Assembly: GCA_021647585.1 (NCBI GenBank)
Contig: JAKIUK010000017.1
Coordinates: forward strand, 1-62,697
DNA: 62,697 nt
Source: Methylococcaceae bacterium
GTDB taxonomy: Bacteria; Pseudomonadota; Gammaproteobacteria; Methylococcales; Methylomonadaceae
Reading direction: 5' to 3'
This document shows, piece by piece, positions 46,847-55,830 of the stretch. Under the pieces are notes generated by a model. It was not told the origin of the DNA. It saw only the letters and a program-made list of their open reading frames with translations, and did not search any database. The position numbers and the translations under genes are program-made. Position 1 is the first letter of the stretch; each line of letters begins with the position of its first letter.

Positions 46847-47788
46847 ATGTCGGGCTTAAGAGCGAATTCCATCAAACCAAAGTCTACACCGCATAGCGTG
46901 AGTAAACAAACAATAAAAACCATAACAGCCACAATTTTTGCGCTTTTAGCTTTTGCCGGAAACTCAGTTCTGTGCCGATTGGCATTAGGCGAAAATACAA
47001 TTGATGCTGCTAGCTTTACCAGTATTCGTTTATTGTCTGGTATCGTTGTTTTAGCAGTTATATTAAAAATAAGCCAGAGGAAAAGTGAACCAGGCTCAAA
47101 AGGAACTTGGCTTGCTTCAGTTATGTTATTCCTCTATGCAGTGAGCTTTTCCTTTGCCTATATTTCTTTAGATACAGGAACAGGCGCGCTGATTTTATTT
47201 GCAGTCGTCCAAATCACCATGATTTTCGTCAGTCTAATATCAGGCAATAAACTGCATTTTTCTGAATGGATAGGGCTGGTTATTGCATTCTCAGGATTTT
47301 TCTATTTTGTATTACCTAGCCTGACTAGCCCCTCATTAAGTGGTTTTTTACTGATGACCATAGCAGGTGTCGCATGGGGGCTTTATACACTGAAAGGCAG
47401 AGCTTCAAAAGATCCCCTTAGTGATACCGCTTATAACTTCATACGTACATTGCCCTTTGTAGTTATTTTAATGCTGGTGACTTTTCAAGATGCTTTGATA
47501 ACTCAACAAGGTATTTTGCTGGCAGTGTTATCAGGTGCAATAGCTTCAGGTATAGGATATGTGGTCTGGTATATTGCACTTAGCGCGCTGTCAGTTACTC
47601 AAGCCGCTGTAGTTCAATTATTTGTTCCTATTATTGCTGCAATTGGCGGTATTATATTTGCCAGTGAGATTGTTTCACTACGCTTAGTATTATCATCAAT
47701 TATGATTCTTGGTGGAATGCTGATAGTCGTACTGGGGAGATACTATTTTGGCCAAAGGACATTAATAAAAAATGAAGAAAACGGATAA
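46847..47788 (+). CDS. EamA/DMT-family transporter
   Basis: An inner-membrane transporter with about ten hydrophobic segments and two EamA repeats. FAGNSVLCRLALGE in the first repeat, TSIRL and IASGIGYVVWYIALSAL in the second are typical. The ATG at 46847 is preferred; the frame is open from 46817. Substrate unknown, possibly an amino acid or metabolite exporter. Confidence 0.9.
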   Translation: MSGLRANSIKPKSTPHSVSKQTIKTITATIFALLAFAGNSVLCRLALGENTIDAASFTSIRLLSGIVVLAVILKISQRKSEPGSKGTWLASVMLFLYAVSFSFAYISLDTGTGALILFAVVQITMIFVSLISGNKLHFSEWIGLVIAFSGFFYFVLPSLTSPSLSGFLLMTIAGVAWGLYTLKGRASKDPLSDTAYNFIRTLPFVVILMLVTFQDALITQQGILLAVLSGAIASGIGYVVWYIALSALSVTQAAVVQLFVPIIAAIGGIIFASEIVSLRLVLSSIMILGGMLIVVLGRYYFGQRTLIKNEENG

Positions 47789-48113
47789 AAAAATAGATAA
47801 GAAGATATGCCATGCATTGACCAAAGCCTGTGAAACTGCAAAACAGGAAGTGCAGGGATTTCAATGGCTCACGCACTTGGTTAATTACAATCAGTTTCCA
47901 GGTAGTTTGACGATTATTTGCATATTTGATACCAAGGCTGAGCTTGAGCAAGCGCGTGAACAAAAGAAAGATCAGATTATTGTTGGTTTAATCGGAACTG
48001 AACTTGCACAAATAAATATCAGCTTTAAAGAGTTAAGCCGCCATGTTTCATTTGATACTGAGGCGGCATGTGAGGCAGAGCATAATGGGAAATGGCAAAG
48101 GCGTTTTAAATAA
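47772..48113 (+). CDS. Conserved protein sometimes annotated as Fis-family regulator
   Basis: A 113-residue protein overlapping the DMT transporter gene by 17 bp. It starts MKKTDKKIDKKICHAL and has GFQWLTHLVNYNQFPGSL, a pattern I associate with a small gammaproteobacterial family often called Fis-like. I see no clear Fis DNA-binding helix, so that name is doubtful. An operon with the transporter is likely. Confidence 0.7.
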   Translation: MKKTDKKIDKKICHALTKACETAKQEVQGFQWLTHLVNYNQFPGSLTIICIFDTKAELEQAREQKKDQIIVGLIGTELAQINISFKELSRHVSFDTEAACEAEHNGKWQRRFK

Positions 48114-48160
48114 ACTTTATCTGTACTGACCTAGAACTCAAACCGCTGATTCATCATTTT

Positions 48161-48382
48161 ACATGACTATTAACCTATTACAGGTTACTCTCAATATTGA
48201 CTTTAAACTGGATTAACCTCACAAACGGTGTCATTCCGACCAGCGGGAGGAATCTTGAGTTTAGGTCACTACTGATCAACAAGATTTCTCCTGCTGGTCG
48301 AAATGACAGTTCATTAAAATCTTTAAAACTGTCAGGAGTGACTTATTCTAAAGTTTAACCTGCGCTTTATTAATAGCCATTT
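48161..48382 (+). repeat. Dispersed repeat family 2, copy 4
   Basis: The most complete copy: ATGACTATTAACCTATTACA at the left, GGTGTCATTCCGACCAGCGG, GAGGAATCTTGAGT, ATCAACAAGATTTCTC, GTCGAAATGACAGTTCATT, and TTAATAGCCAT at the right. Left and right ends are inverted (ATGACTATTA / TAATAGCCAT). About 220 bp and noncoding. Confidence 0.8.
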
Positions 48383-48544
48383 CATTTTATGATACCTAGA
48401 ACTGGATATTGTAATATTTTAGGGAGATATCCTGTTAGAGAACATCGCCAACATCAAAGCTCTGTTGATTTCAAAGTCTAAAGCAGGGAAGATATATGGA
48501 AACTTTAGAATCAGTTGTTATGCTCAATTAATAAGGAGAACATA

Positions 48545-49144
48545 GTGTTTTTAATAGATATTCATGGAAAAGTAATTCATAAGAGAGTTAAATTAAAAAT
48601 ATACTTGGCAATAGAAAAAAAGCCTATGGATAAAATTCATGGAATAATAGTACACCAAACTGGTGGATCAACAGCCAAATCAGCATTTAGCAGTTATAGC
48701 TCTGGAAGGTCAGGCGCACATTTTCTAATTGATAAAGATGGAACAATTTATCAAACAGCATCATTAAAAAAGCAAACATGGCATGTTGGTAAATTAAAAC
48801 CACGCTGTCTTTCATAGATGAGATGTACTCCAACAGAGCTTACGCAACTCAAAAAGTTTGATCCATCACGTACACACCGACGAGAAATGGCTAAAAGTGT
48901 ACCGTTCAGGTATCCCTCCAATAAAGATAGCATAGGAATTGAAATTGTTGGTCAAGCACTCCCTATTAATGAACCAGATCCTGATAAAAGAAAATATGAA
49001 ACATTAACAAAAGAACAAAGCGATTCTCTAAAATGGCTAATCCAAGAATTAAGATTTTCACTTAAAGTTCTATTAACGGAAATATTTAGGCATCCGACTG
49101 TTTCATATAAAAACAAAACGGAGGCAGCAACAGCATCATGGTAA
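48545..49144 (+). pseudogene. N-acetylmuramoyl-L-alanine amidase-like gene with an in-frame stop
   Basis: A GTG start at 48545 follows an AAGGAG site. The PGRP/amidase_2 fold is visible: IHGIIVHQTGG with the first zinc His, GAHFLIDKDGTIYQ, and QTWHVGKL. A TAG at 48815-48817 interrupts the frame after 90 residues. Directly after it, in frame, an ATG opens the remaining 108 residues, including SIGIEIVGQAL and a C-terminal IFRHPTVSYKNKTEAA with the last zinc ligand. The two halves together match one amidase of ~199 residues. The stop probably inactivates it, unless the halves reassemble. A lipoprotein gene overlaps the end. Confidence 0.82.
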
Positions 49145-49575
49145 AATTTATACTATTATTTTTTTTCACATTGCTAGCAAGTTGCTCAGCTATGAATAAC
49201 ATCTCAAAGGAATTCGACTTTAAAACAATAAATGTCGAAAATAACGGTTTTTTTTCTGGCTATATTAGTTCAAATGAAACTGTAGAATTTTGCAAATCTT
49301 TTGTTTTGAAAAAAACTGAAATAATCTCCTTTTTTAAGAAATCAAGACGAGTAACATATAGAGAGTTTTCACACGATTTAACTGCATCTAATTGCTACAC
49401 GAGTGGTATTTTTATTACTTCTGAAGGTCTTAAAGGCACATGGAAAATTGACCGTGCTCGTAGAGGGTTAATTAATTTTAATTCTAGTAATAAAACACAA
49501 TACTACTATTGTGCCGCATGTAAAAATGGATTGTTTTATGATCTATGCGATATTGAATGCATTAATAAGCAGTAG
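49138..49575 (+). CDS. Small lipoprotein paired with the amidase
   Basis: A 145-residue protein with a signal and lipobox (FFTLLASC). The mature part has a TYREFSHDLTASNCYTSG segment and ends with a Cys-rich stretch (YYCAACKNGLF...CDIEC). It overlaps the amidase gene end by 7 bp, and an attC site begins ~10 bp past its stop. It may protect against or assist the amidase, but that is inference. I do not recognise the family. Confidence 0.7.
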   Translation: MVKFILLFFFTLLASCSAMNNISKEFDFKTINVENNGFFSGYISSNETVEFCKSFVLKKTEIISFFKKSRRVTYREFSHDLTASNCYTSGIFITSEGLKGTWKIDRARRGLINFNSSNKTQYYYCAACKNGLFYDLCDIECINKQ

Positions 49576-49585
49576 AAAACAAAAA

Positions 49586-49682
49586 AGCTAACAAATAGCT
49601 CCAGCGGACAATTCAAAGCGGTACTTGTTTTGCTGTCGTAAAAACGTGCTACTTTGAATTGCCGCTGAGCAAGGCGTTATCT
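49586..49682 (+). other. attC-like site C1
   Basis: AGCTAAC, spacer AAAT, then AGCTCCAGCGGACAATTCAA pairs with TTGAATTGCCGCTGAGC, followed by a spacer and GCGTTATCT. Two bases on the left arm (a C and an A) are unpaired, as in the extrahelical bases of attC sites. The loop is ~35 bases. The right core deviates from GTTRRRY, but the architecture is convincing. It follows the amidase/lipoprotein cassette. Confidence 0.8.
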
Positions 49683-49966
49683 GCCTTCTGCTAAAGGTAA
49701 GAAACAGAAAAGAAATTTGTTGTTGAAAGAGCAGAAGTTAATTGTTGTGAAGCCAGTTTGATTTGAAAAAAGCAAGCTCAATGCGGTGATTATAATCCTG
49801 AAAAAAGCAGGATTCGATATGGAAAAGTAGGATGTCGCTTTTTCAAAGTTCGTAGTAAAAATGGGACAAAAGCGAAAGTGTAGAAAGAGCTAGAGCTAGA
49901 GCTGAATTCTGATGTTTGCAAAGTTGAGTGTGAAAAATGGAAGCGCAGACGACTGCTACAGAATTT
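49683..49966 (+). repeat. Dispersed leader repeat, copy R2
   Basis: Begins right after the attC C1 end (GTTAT), with CCTTCTGC and GGTAAGAA, and aligns with R1 (277-565) along its length, including CTTTTTCAAAG, TTTGCAAAGTTGAGTG and ACGACTGC. It forms the 5' part of the cassette that carries the HEPN-like gene. Confidence 0.75.
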
Positions 49967-49991
49967 AATAGTTGGGCAAAAAATACAATAA

Positions 49992-51041
49992 TTGGAGAAT
50001 GTATTGGAAGATGAAGAATATTTAGTTGTCAATCCAAGGACTCCAATTGCCGGTTGCTTGGCTGTTGTTGTTAAAAAATCAAAATATCAAACTCTTGCAG
50101 ATATCGAGCAAAGCTCTATAAGGCATCGCTTTATTGCGCGTGCATACTTATCTGATCATGTTCCGCTTCATGGAAGTATTAATGAAATTATGTCTAGGGC
50201 ACAATTTCATTGCATCAAGCTCAATGAAACCCCTCTCTCAATATTTTTACATCATGGCGGAGAAAATGCTGTTTACTATGATTTTTGTTCGGGAGAAGAT
50301 GGCTTTTTAGAATTTATTGAAGTAGAAATTGATGCAGAGCTACCTAGTTCAGCCTTTAGTCCAGCGAGGACAGCTGTTAATGAACTAATTGATAGTATTC
50401 AAAGAGGTCAGTCTATTCCATTAGTGATTGTTCGCATAGATCTCCTATTAAAAGAAGAAAATGAACCATTTGCACATCAATTAATTTTACCTTATCCAGT
50501 GTCATTAAATATGGGGCCTTTAGGAGGTATTTATCAATATCCAGATTTTTCTAGCTATGAGTCTGTTTTAAGGGAAGCAATTATCTCTTCAAGCCCTTAT
50601 TATCGACTGCTTTGTGCGTATAGGTTGTATGAAGGACTAAATAAATTAAAAATGTGGTTAAAAACAATCTCTAAAGAAATAGGAGTTAACGAAAAATTAC
50701 CTAAAGATCCAAAAATAGATAAAAAATTATTGTCTGAGCTTGGTTTTGACATGGACAAATTTAGCTCTGTATCTAATATGAATGATTTGTGGAATCAATT
50801 CACGGACTTAAGAAATCAAGTAGCTCACTTCTTTACCAAAAATGCTGAATATTCTTTGCATTTATCCCATGGCCAAACATATTATGAATATTCTCTTTCG
50901 GCAGCAATACTGTTGCACTACTCAAACATTACATTTTCGAATTTAAGTCAATACTTCAACAAATATTTAAGTGGAAAATTAGCTGCTTGCTCAATCCTTC
51001 CCATGAAAGAATGCAGGGATAAATTTGTTATCAGGCTATAA
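49992..51041 (+). CDS. HEPN-like domain protein in an integron cassette
   Basis: A 349-residue protein I cannot name. The C-terminal third has LRNQVAHFF near residue 276, the Rx4-6H signature of HEPN ribonuclease-type domains, preceded by a helical YYRLLCAYRLYEGL segment. It loosely resembles proteins annotated as MauJ. The N-terminal half is unassigned. It starts at a TTG at 49992, since a stop lies just before it. It lies between two attC sites, so it is a captured cassette gene. Stress or defence ribonuclease function is possible. Confidence 0.65.
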   Translation: MENVLEDEEYLVVNPRTPIAGCLAVVVKKSKYQTLADIEQSSIRHRFIARAYLSDHVPLHGSINEIMSRAQFHCIKLNETPLSIFLHHGGENAVYYDFCSGEDGFLEFIEVEIDAELPSSAFSPARTAVNELIDSIQRGQSIPLVIVRIDLLLKEENEPFAHQLILPYPVSLNMGPLGGIYQYPDFSSYESVLREAIISSSPYYRLLCAYRLYEGLNKLKMWLKTISKEIGVNEKLPKDPKIDKKLLSELGFDMDKFSSVSNMNDLWNQFTDLRNQVAHFFTKNAEYSLHLSHGQTYYEYSLSAAILLHYSNITFSNLSQYFNKYLSGKLAACSILPMKECRDKFVIRL

Positions 51042-51131
51042 TCGGCCAAAAGAGGCGGCCAAAAGAGGTGTCAGGCCTTGAATCTTGGATTGATGACTGG
51101 AAAAATAAAACATACCGCTTTCCAAGCTCTT

Positions 51132-51245
51132 ATAACTTTGCATTCAACCAGCCAGGTTTTTCTTATCCGTAGTTTGTTGCGGTGAAAATAGGCCTGTCGC
51201 TTTCCAAGTTTCGGAACTGAAACAGGCTGGTTAATTCATGGTTAT
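51132..51245 (+). other. attC-like site C2
   Basis: ATAAC, spacer, AACCAGCCAGGTTTTT pairs with GAAACAGGCTGGTT, then a spacer and GTTAT. The arms carry unpaired bases and enclose a ~60-base variable part. The C1-C2 distance is ~1.5 kb, with the HEPN-like gene between, so the two define a small cassette cluster. No integrase gene is in the window. Confidence 0.6.
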
Positions 51246-51312
51246 ATTCCTACTGCGAGGGTAAGAAGCGGAAAATAACTCATTACGAAAAGAGCTAAAG
51301 TTGATTACTGTG
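51246..51312 (+). repeat. Dispersed leader repeat, truncated copy R3
   Basis: Directly after attC C2, CTACTGCGAGGGTAAGAAGC followed by GGAAAATAACTCATTACGAA aligns with the start of R1 and R2, then similarity is lost near 51312. The DNA to 51524 holds no gene I can support. Confidence 0.7.
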
Positions 51313-51524
51313 TAAGCGAACAGCGCCCACACCTGTTCAACTTAATATAAAACCATCATCCTTAGTATTTTTGAAGGGAAAAAAAGAATTGCTCGTATCA
51401 GCTCATATACCATTCGAGCCGTTCAAAGCGCATTAATCACAGGAAAGTCCCTGGGCGAACTTATGTGCGACTTGATGGCTCGATTAGTTCCTGTGTAGAA
51501 CTAATATGGAAACACTCATGGAAT

Positions 51525-52127
51525 ATGTATAAACTTTACGATTTTTTACTCTCAGGTAATTGCTATAAAATTCGCTTATTGCTTAATCAATTAGGTATTG
51601 CTTATGAAACGGTCAATGTTGATATTTTACATAAAGAATCGCGTACGCCAGAATTTCTTAAAATCAACCCGAATGGGCGCACACCTGTTTTGCTTCATGA
51701 TGGAAAATACCTTGCAGAATCCAATGCCATTTTATGGTATTTGGCCTCAAATACGGATTTCTTGCCTAAAGGTGATTATGAACAGGCGCAGGTTTTACAA
51801 TGGATGTTTTTTGAGCAATTTAGTCACGAGCCAAATATAGCTACATCACGTTACTGGATTACAATACTGAAAGCTGAAAATGAGTATGTAGAACAGCTTA
51901 AAGAGAAGAAGAAAGCAGGGTATGCAGCCCTTGATGTAATGGAGCAACACTTAGAGAGCAATATATTTTTTGTCGCTGACCAATACAGTATTGCTGATAT
52001 TGCTTTGTATGCTTATACCCATGTTGCTGAAGAAGGTAAATTTGATTTATCTGCATATAGTCAAATTCAGCAATGGTTTAAACGAATTGAAGAACAGGAT
52101 AAATACATTACCCTTAAAAAAAGTTAA
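51525..52127 (+). CDS. Glutathione S-transferase family protein
   Basis: Starts at 51525 with YKLYDFLLSGNCYKIRLLL, the thioredoxin-like N-terminal domain. NPNGRTPVLLHDG with the cis-Pro and SNAILWYLA with the glutathione-contacting Ser follow. The helical C-terminal domain has FFVADQYSIADIALYAY. About 200 residues. The frame extends upstream to 51465 but the N-terminus of the family fits the chosen start. Confidence 0.92.
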   Translation: MYKLYDFLLSGNCYKIRLLLNQLGIAYETVNVDILHKESRTPEFLKINPNGRTPVLLHDGKYLAESNAILWYLASNTDFLPKGDYEQAQVLQWMFFEQFSHEPNIATSRYWITILKAENEYVEQLKEKKKAGYAALDVMEQHLESNIFFVADQYSIADIALYAYTHVAEEGKFDLSAYSQIQQWFKRIEEQDKYITLKKS

Positions 52128-52203
52128 CAGTCGTTTATGATTTTGAAATATTAATCTGGGTCAGGAGAAACGTCCTCGTTTTGCCCATCCCGCAATTCTA
52201 CTT

Positions 52204-52557
52204 TTAATCACTCTCTTTTTCCGCAACAATATTTGCTAGCAAGTGAACCTCTGACCAAAGTGAAATTGCCTCTAGTACTGGTTGTAATGATTGACCTAAC
52301 TTAGTTGCTGAGTATTCAACTTTTGGAGGTATTTCTGCATATATTTTTCGATGAATTAAGCCATCGCGCTCCAATTCTCTTAACTGGTTGGTTAATGTTC
52401 TTTGTGTCACTTTTGGTATTAATCGCCTTAGCTCATTAAACCGTCTGGTATCTTCCATGATACGAAACAGAATAATTGATTTCCACTTGCCTCCAATCAC
52501 GTCAAGTGCCGCTTCTATTGGGCAATCAGGGTACTCTTTGTGTCGTTGTTTACGCAT
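52204..52557 (-). CDS. HxlR-family transcriptional regulator
   Basis: A 117-residue winged-helix repressor or activator. CPIEAALDVIGGKWKSIIL opens with the conserved Cys, and LRRLIPKVTQRTLTNQLREL is the recognition region. It is divergent from the MAPEG gene, ~110 bp apart, so that gene is the likely target; members often sense electrophiles or redox state through Cys. Confidence 0.93.
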   Translation of the reverse strand: MRKQRHKEYPDCPIEAALDVIGGKWKSIILFRIMEDTRRFNELRRLIPKVTQRTLTNQLRELERDGLIHRKIYAEIPPKVEYSATKLGQSLQPVLEAISLWSEVHLLANIVAEKESD

Positions 52558-52670
52558 GATTTTGTGCTCTCCAGTATCAAATAAGACACTATGTGCATTA
52601 TTTGTGCGTTCTTACAATATGATTAGTTTAATGGCAAAGTACCTCCAGCATATAATAAATATTTAGGAGA

Positions 52671-53078
52671 ATGCTAATGCAACATTTCAATACAGAAATA
52701 ACCTGGTTAACGTTGACTTTGTTAATGACAGGATTGTTTTGGGTGCCATATATTTTGAATAGAATGTATGAGCATGGAATATGGGCCGCGCTCTACAATC
52801 CGCAACCTGATACTCAACCAAAGGCACAATGGGCAGAACGAATGATGCGAGCCCATGCCAATGCAGTTGAAAACCTGGTTATTTTTGCACCTTTAGTCAT
52901 TGCCATCGACATCTCAGGCGTTAATTCTCAAGTTACTGCGGTTGCATGTATTGTTTACTTTTTTGCCAGATTAGCTCATTTCATTCTGTATTCTTTAAAA
53001 GTGCCTTTTTTTAGAACGGTGGCTTTCCTTATTGGATTTTTTTGCCAAATGACGCTTATTATGGCGCTGCTCAATTGA
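52671..53078 (+). CDS. MAPEG-family membrane protein
   Basis: A 135-residue four-helix membrane protein of the MAPEG family (glutathione-dependent enzymes of the membrane). ERMMRAHANAVENLVIFAPL is the family signature around residue 60. A TTTAGGAG ribosome-binding site precedes the ATG. It is divergent from the HxlR regulator and near a GST gene. Confidence 0.93.
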   Translation: MLMQHFNTEITWLTLTLLMTGLFWVPYILNRMYEHGIWAALYNPQPDTQPKAQWAERMMRAHANAVENLVIFAPLVIAIDISGVNSQVTAVACIVYFFARLAHFILYSLKVPFFRTVAFLIGFFCQMTLIMALLN

Positions 53079-53240
53079 ATTAAATATGGCTGTGAAGTCT
53101 TGTTTGTAATTGGTATCAGACGTTTAGTAAAGAACTGAAATCTGATACCAACAACCTAAGTGTTGATCATTTGTTATATATGTTTACACATTGATTTTGT
53201 AGATTAATTTTACTTCATCACCATGCATTCCATTTATGTG

Positions 53241-53501
53241 TTAAGCAAGTGTCACTTGAGTTAAATCAAGTTTATTATTTGCTACTAATTGCGATAATTC
53301 AGTAAAACCGCCAATGGGTTTTTCGTTTATAAATATTTGTGGCACAGTGCGTTGGCCGCTTTTAATTAAAAGTTGTTGGGCTAGGTCTCCATCTTTTAAT
53401 AAATCGAACTCTTTATAATCAATACCTTGGTTTTTCAACAAGTTTTTAGCCGCATGACAATAACTACAGGTTGGGCTGGTAAGTACGGTAATTACATTCA
53501 T
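53241..53501 (-). CDS. Glutaredoxin (dithiol, CSYC active site)
   Basis: An 86-residue thioredoxin-fold protein with the CxxC active site C12-S-Y-C15. TVPQIFINEKPIGGF supplies the cis-Pro and glutathione-binding Gly-Gly region. It is the last gene of a three-gene minus-strand group with the DUF1348 and CMD genes. Confidence 0.94.
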   Translation of the reverse strand: MNVITVLTSPTCSYCHAAKNLLKNQGIDYKEFDLLKDGDLAQQLLIKSGQRTVPQIFINEKPIGGFTELSQLVANNKLDLTQVTLA

Positions 53502-53514
53502 AGTGATCTCCTGT

Positions 53515-53928
53515 TTAGATAAATTCGCGTTCTAATTCAGTGATAGGTTTATCATTAATACTGGCTATACGACGTTGCATTAAGCCATTTTCTGCAAATT
53601 CCCATAACTCATTCCCGTAAGATCGATGCCATTGCCCTGAGTCGTCATGCCATTCATACCGAAAAGTTACAGCAATACGGTTATCAGCAAAGCACCAAAG
53701 TTCTTTTTTAAGTCGATAATCCAGTTCCTTTTCCCATTTACGGGTTAAGAACTCGATGATTTTTTCCCGACCAGAAAATATTTCAGCACGGTTACGCCAT
53801 TGGCAATCAATGGTATAGGCACTGGCAACTTTTATTGGGTCTTTGCTATTCCAACCGTTTTCAGCCAGATGCACTTTTTGTTCCGCTGTTTGTTGAGTAA
53901 AAGGGGGAAGGGGAGGTCTATTTTTCAT
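53515..53928 (-). CDS. DUF1348/NTF2-like protein
   Basis: A 137-residue protein of the NTF2-like DUF1348 family. It has PPFTQQTAEQKV at the N-terminus, QWRNRAEIFSGREKIIEFL, and FRYEWHDDSGQW. It is 13 bp from the glutaredoxin gene, so an operon is likely. The family's chemistry is not known. Confidence 0.9.
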   Translation of the reverse strand: MKNRPPLPPFTQQTAEQKVHLAENGWNSKDPIKVASAYTIDCQWRNRAEIFSGREKIIEFLTRKWEKELDYRLKKELWCFADNRIAVTFRYEWHDDSGQWHRSYGNELWEFAENGLMQRRIASINDKPITELEREFI

Positions 53929-53965
53929 AATAATGTCCTAACTGGTGTTTAGTTAAAAGGAATAT

Positions 53966-54547
53966 TTAAACGTCTGCTTCACAGCAGCTTGAGCTAGCAT
54001 TGTTATCAGGCAGCCCTATTAAAAACTCTTTATCAATCGGTGTGTCATTAATATGATTAATATAGTTACTCAGTGTTTTAAAACTGATAGCTAAAATCAC
54101 TTCCAGCACATGTTGCTGGCTATAACCAGACTGGTAAAAAGCGGTTATGTATTTTTGATTAACCCAACCCTGAGCTTCAAGAACAGCATGAGTAAAAGAA
54201 CGCAAAGCCTCTAATTTTTCATCATTAAAAGATTGTTTGTAATAAACAGCATTGACGAGTTCTGTAGGGATTTTTTGCATCTTAGCGATAGAGCCATGAG
54301 CCGCAAGGCAATAACAACAGTTACGGTAACGACTAATACTCAGTAAGATGAGTTGTCGTTCAGTCATAGTAAAACTGGTTTTATCAAATAAATTAGCTAG
54401 AGAAAGATAGCTTTCCAATGTTGCAGGAGACTCCGCCATTACGGCCATTAAATTGGGAATAAAGCCAATTTCCTTTTTAGCATTTTGTAATAAAGGTTTT
54501 GACGCTTTTGGTGCAGTATCAAGTGTATGTGTGGTAAATTCAGACAT
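53966..54547 (-). CDS. Carboxymuconolactone decarboxylase/AhpD-like peroxidase-related protein
   Basis: A 193-residue protein with the AhpD CxxC-type active site, seen as NCCYCLAAHGS near residue 80. A typical N-terminus (ASKPLLQNAKKEIGFIPNL) is present. Together with the glutaredoxin it suggests thiol-based peroxide defence. The C-terminus has an extra Cys pair (SSCCEADV). Confidence 0.9.
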   Translation of the reverse strand: MSEFTTHTLDTAPKASKPLLQNAKKEIGFIPNLMAVMAESPATLESYLSLANLFDKTSFTMTERQLILLSISRYRNCCYCLAAHGSIAKMQKIPTELVNAVYYKQSFNDEKLEALRSFTHAVLEAQGWVNQKYITAFYQSGYSQQHVLEVILAISFKTLSNYINHINDTPIDKEFLIGLPDNNASSSCCEADV

Positions 54548-54969
54548 ATTACTTTCCTAAATGGGTTGATGTTGGAAAGATATATTGCAGATGCTGTGCC
54601 AGAAGTGAGTGTGTTAGTTTATTATTTAAAAAACAAAGGTATATAGGGTTTTGAGAGAAAATTGAGAGGAGTAATTTTTAAAGTTTGTTACGATATACCG
54701 TGTGGTTACGATATTGTGTAAATCAGACACTGCATTGTCTTGATTTTAGAAAATGTATTTTGGATAAAGAGAGAAAAATCAGAAAAAGAACGATTACTTA
54801 TGGGGCTTGAAGGTTACAGAGAACTTGAAGAAATGCTAAAAAATGAAGATATTGAAGTACGTATAGGGGAATGGCAAGATCAGGTTATCTGATCTTGCAT
54901 ATGTTAATTTATTTGCCTTAGAATGAGACGTTTCAGAAAACGTGACTTAATCTAAAGAGGAATCCAATT
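54548..54969. other. Gene-poor stretch with a possible micro-ORF
   Basis: At 54740-54892 a frame (TTG start, 50 residues, or 30 from the ATG at 54800) reads MGLEGYRELEEMLKNEDIEV before its end. There is no strong ribosome-binding site. It could be a remnant or a real short gene; I cannot decide. Confidence 0.3.
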
Positions 54970-55830
54970 ATGACATTTACTAAACCATTAGAATATGGGG
55001 GGCATGCACTTGTTTGGTCTGGAGACTGGACACCGGAAGGTGCACGAAAAGCCATTGCAGGTGCAGCTTTAGCTGGATATGACTATATAGAAATTGCTCT
55101 TTTAGATCCATGGAAGGTAGATGTAGATTTGACTAAAGATCTTCTACAGGAATTTAATCTACGTGCTCATGCATCACTTGGTTTATCAGTCAGTACTGAT
55201 GTGACGAGTAGCAATGCATCCATTGTTGAAAAAGGAGATGAACTGTTACGTAAAGCGACTGATGTGCTTGCTGCTATAGGTGGAAAAGAACTTTGTGGTG
55301 TTATTTATTGTGCTTTGGGTAAATACCCAGGACCTGCATCAAAAGAGAATAGAGTTAATTCAGTTACCGCAATGCAGCGCTTAGCGGATTATGCTGCGGA
55401 TAGAGGAATTAATATTAACCTGGAAGTTGTGAATAGATACGAAACAAATATTATTAATACAGGAATTGAAGGTTTAACATTTCTGGACCAGGTTAATCGT
55501 TCAAATGCATATTTGCATCTAGATACCTATCATATGAACATTGAAGAGGATGGTATGGAGAAATCCATACTAGCCGCAGGGGACCGACTTGGCTATGTTC
55601 ATATTGGTGAAAGTCATCGAGGATATCTTGGTACAGGGAATGTTGATTTTGAAAGTTTTTTTAATGCGCTTAAAAAGATTGATTTTCGAGGCCCAATAAC
55701 CTTTGAGTCCTTTTCATCAGAGGTGGTTGATCCAAATCTTTCCAATACACTTTGTGTCTGGCGAAATCTCTGGGATGACTCCGATGATTTAGCTAAAAAA
55801 GCACTTATGTTCATGAAAGAACACTATTAA
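54970..55830 (+). CDS. Sugar phosphate isomerase/epimerase (tagatose/psicose 3-epimerase type)
   Basis: A 286-residue TIM-barrel enzyme of the AP-endonuclease 2 superfamily. Metal ligands fit NLEVVNRYE, YLHLDTYHMN, GYVHIGES and GPITFESF. The closest subgroup is ketose 3-epimerases. The exact sugar is unknown. An AGAGGA site precedes the ATG. Confidence 0.88.
   Translation: MTFTKPLEYGGHALVWSGDWTPEGARKAIAGAALAGYDYIEIALLDPWKVDVDLTKDLLQEFNLRAHASLGLSVSTDVTSSNASIVEKGDELLRKATDVLAAIGGKELCGVIYCALGKYPGPASKENRVNSVTAMQRLADYAADRGININLEVVNRYETNIINTGIEGLTFLDQVNRSNAYLHLDTYHMNIEEDGMEKSILAAGDRLGYVHIGESHRGYLGTGNVDFESFFNALKKIDFRGPITFESFSSEVVDPNLSNTLCVWRNLWDDSDDLAKKALMFMKEHY

Noticed and set aside
49586..51245. 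A full integron with integrase and promoter
   Set aside because: No tyrosine-recombinase gene is present on either strand in the window.
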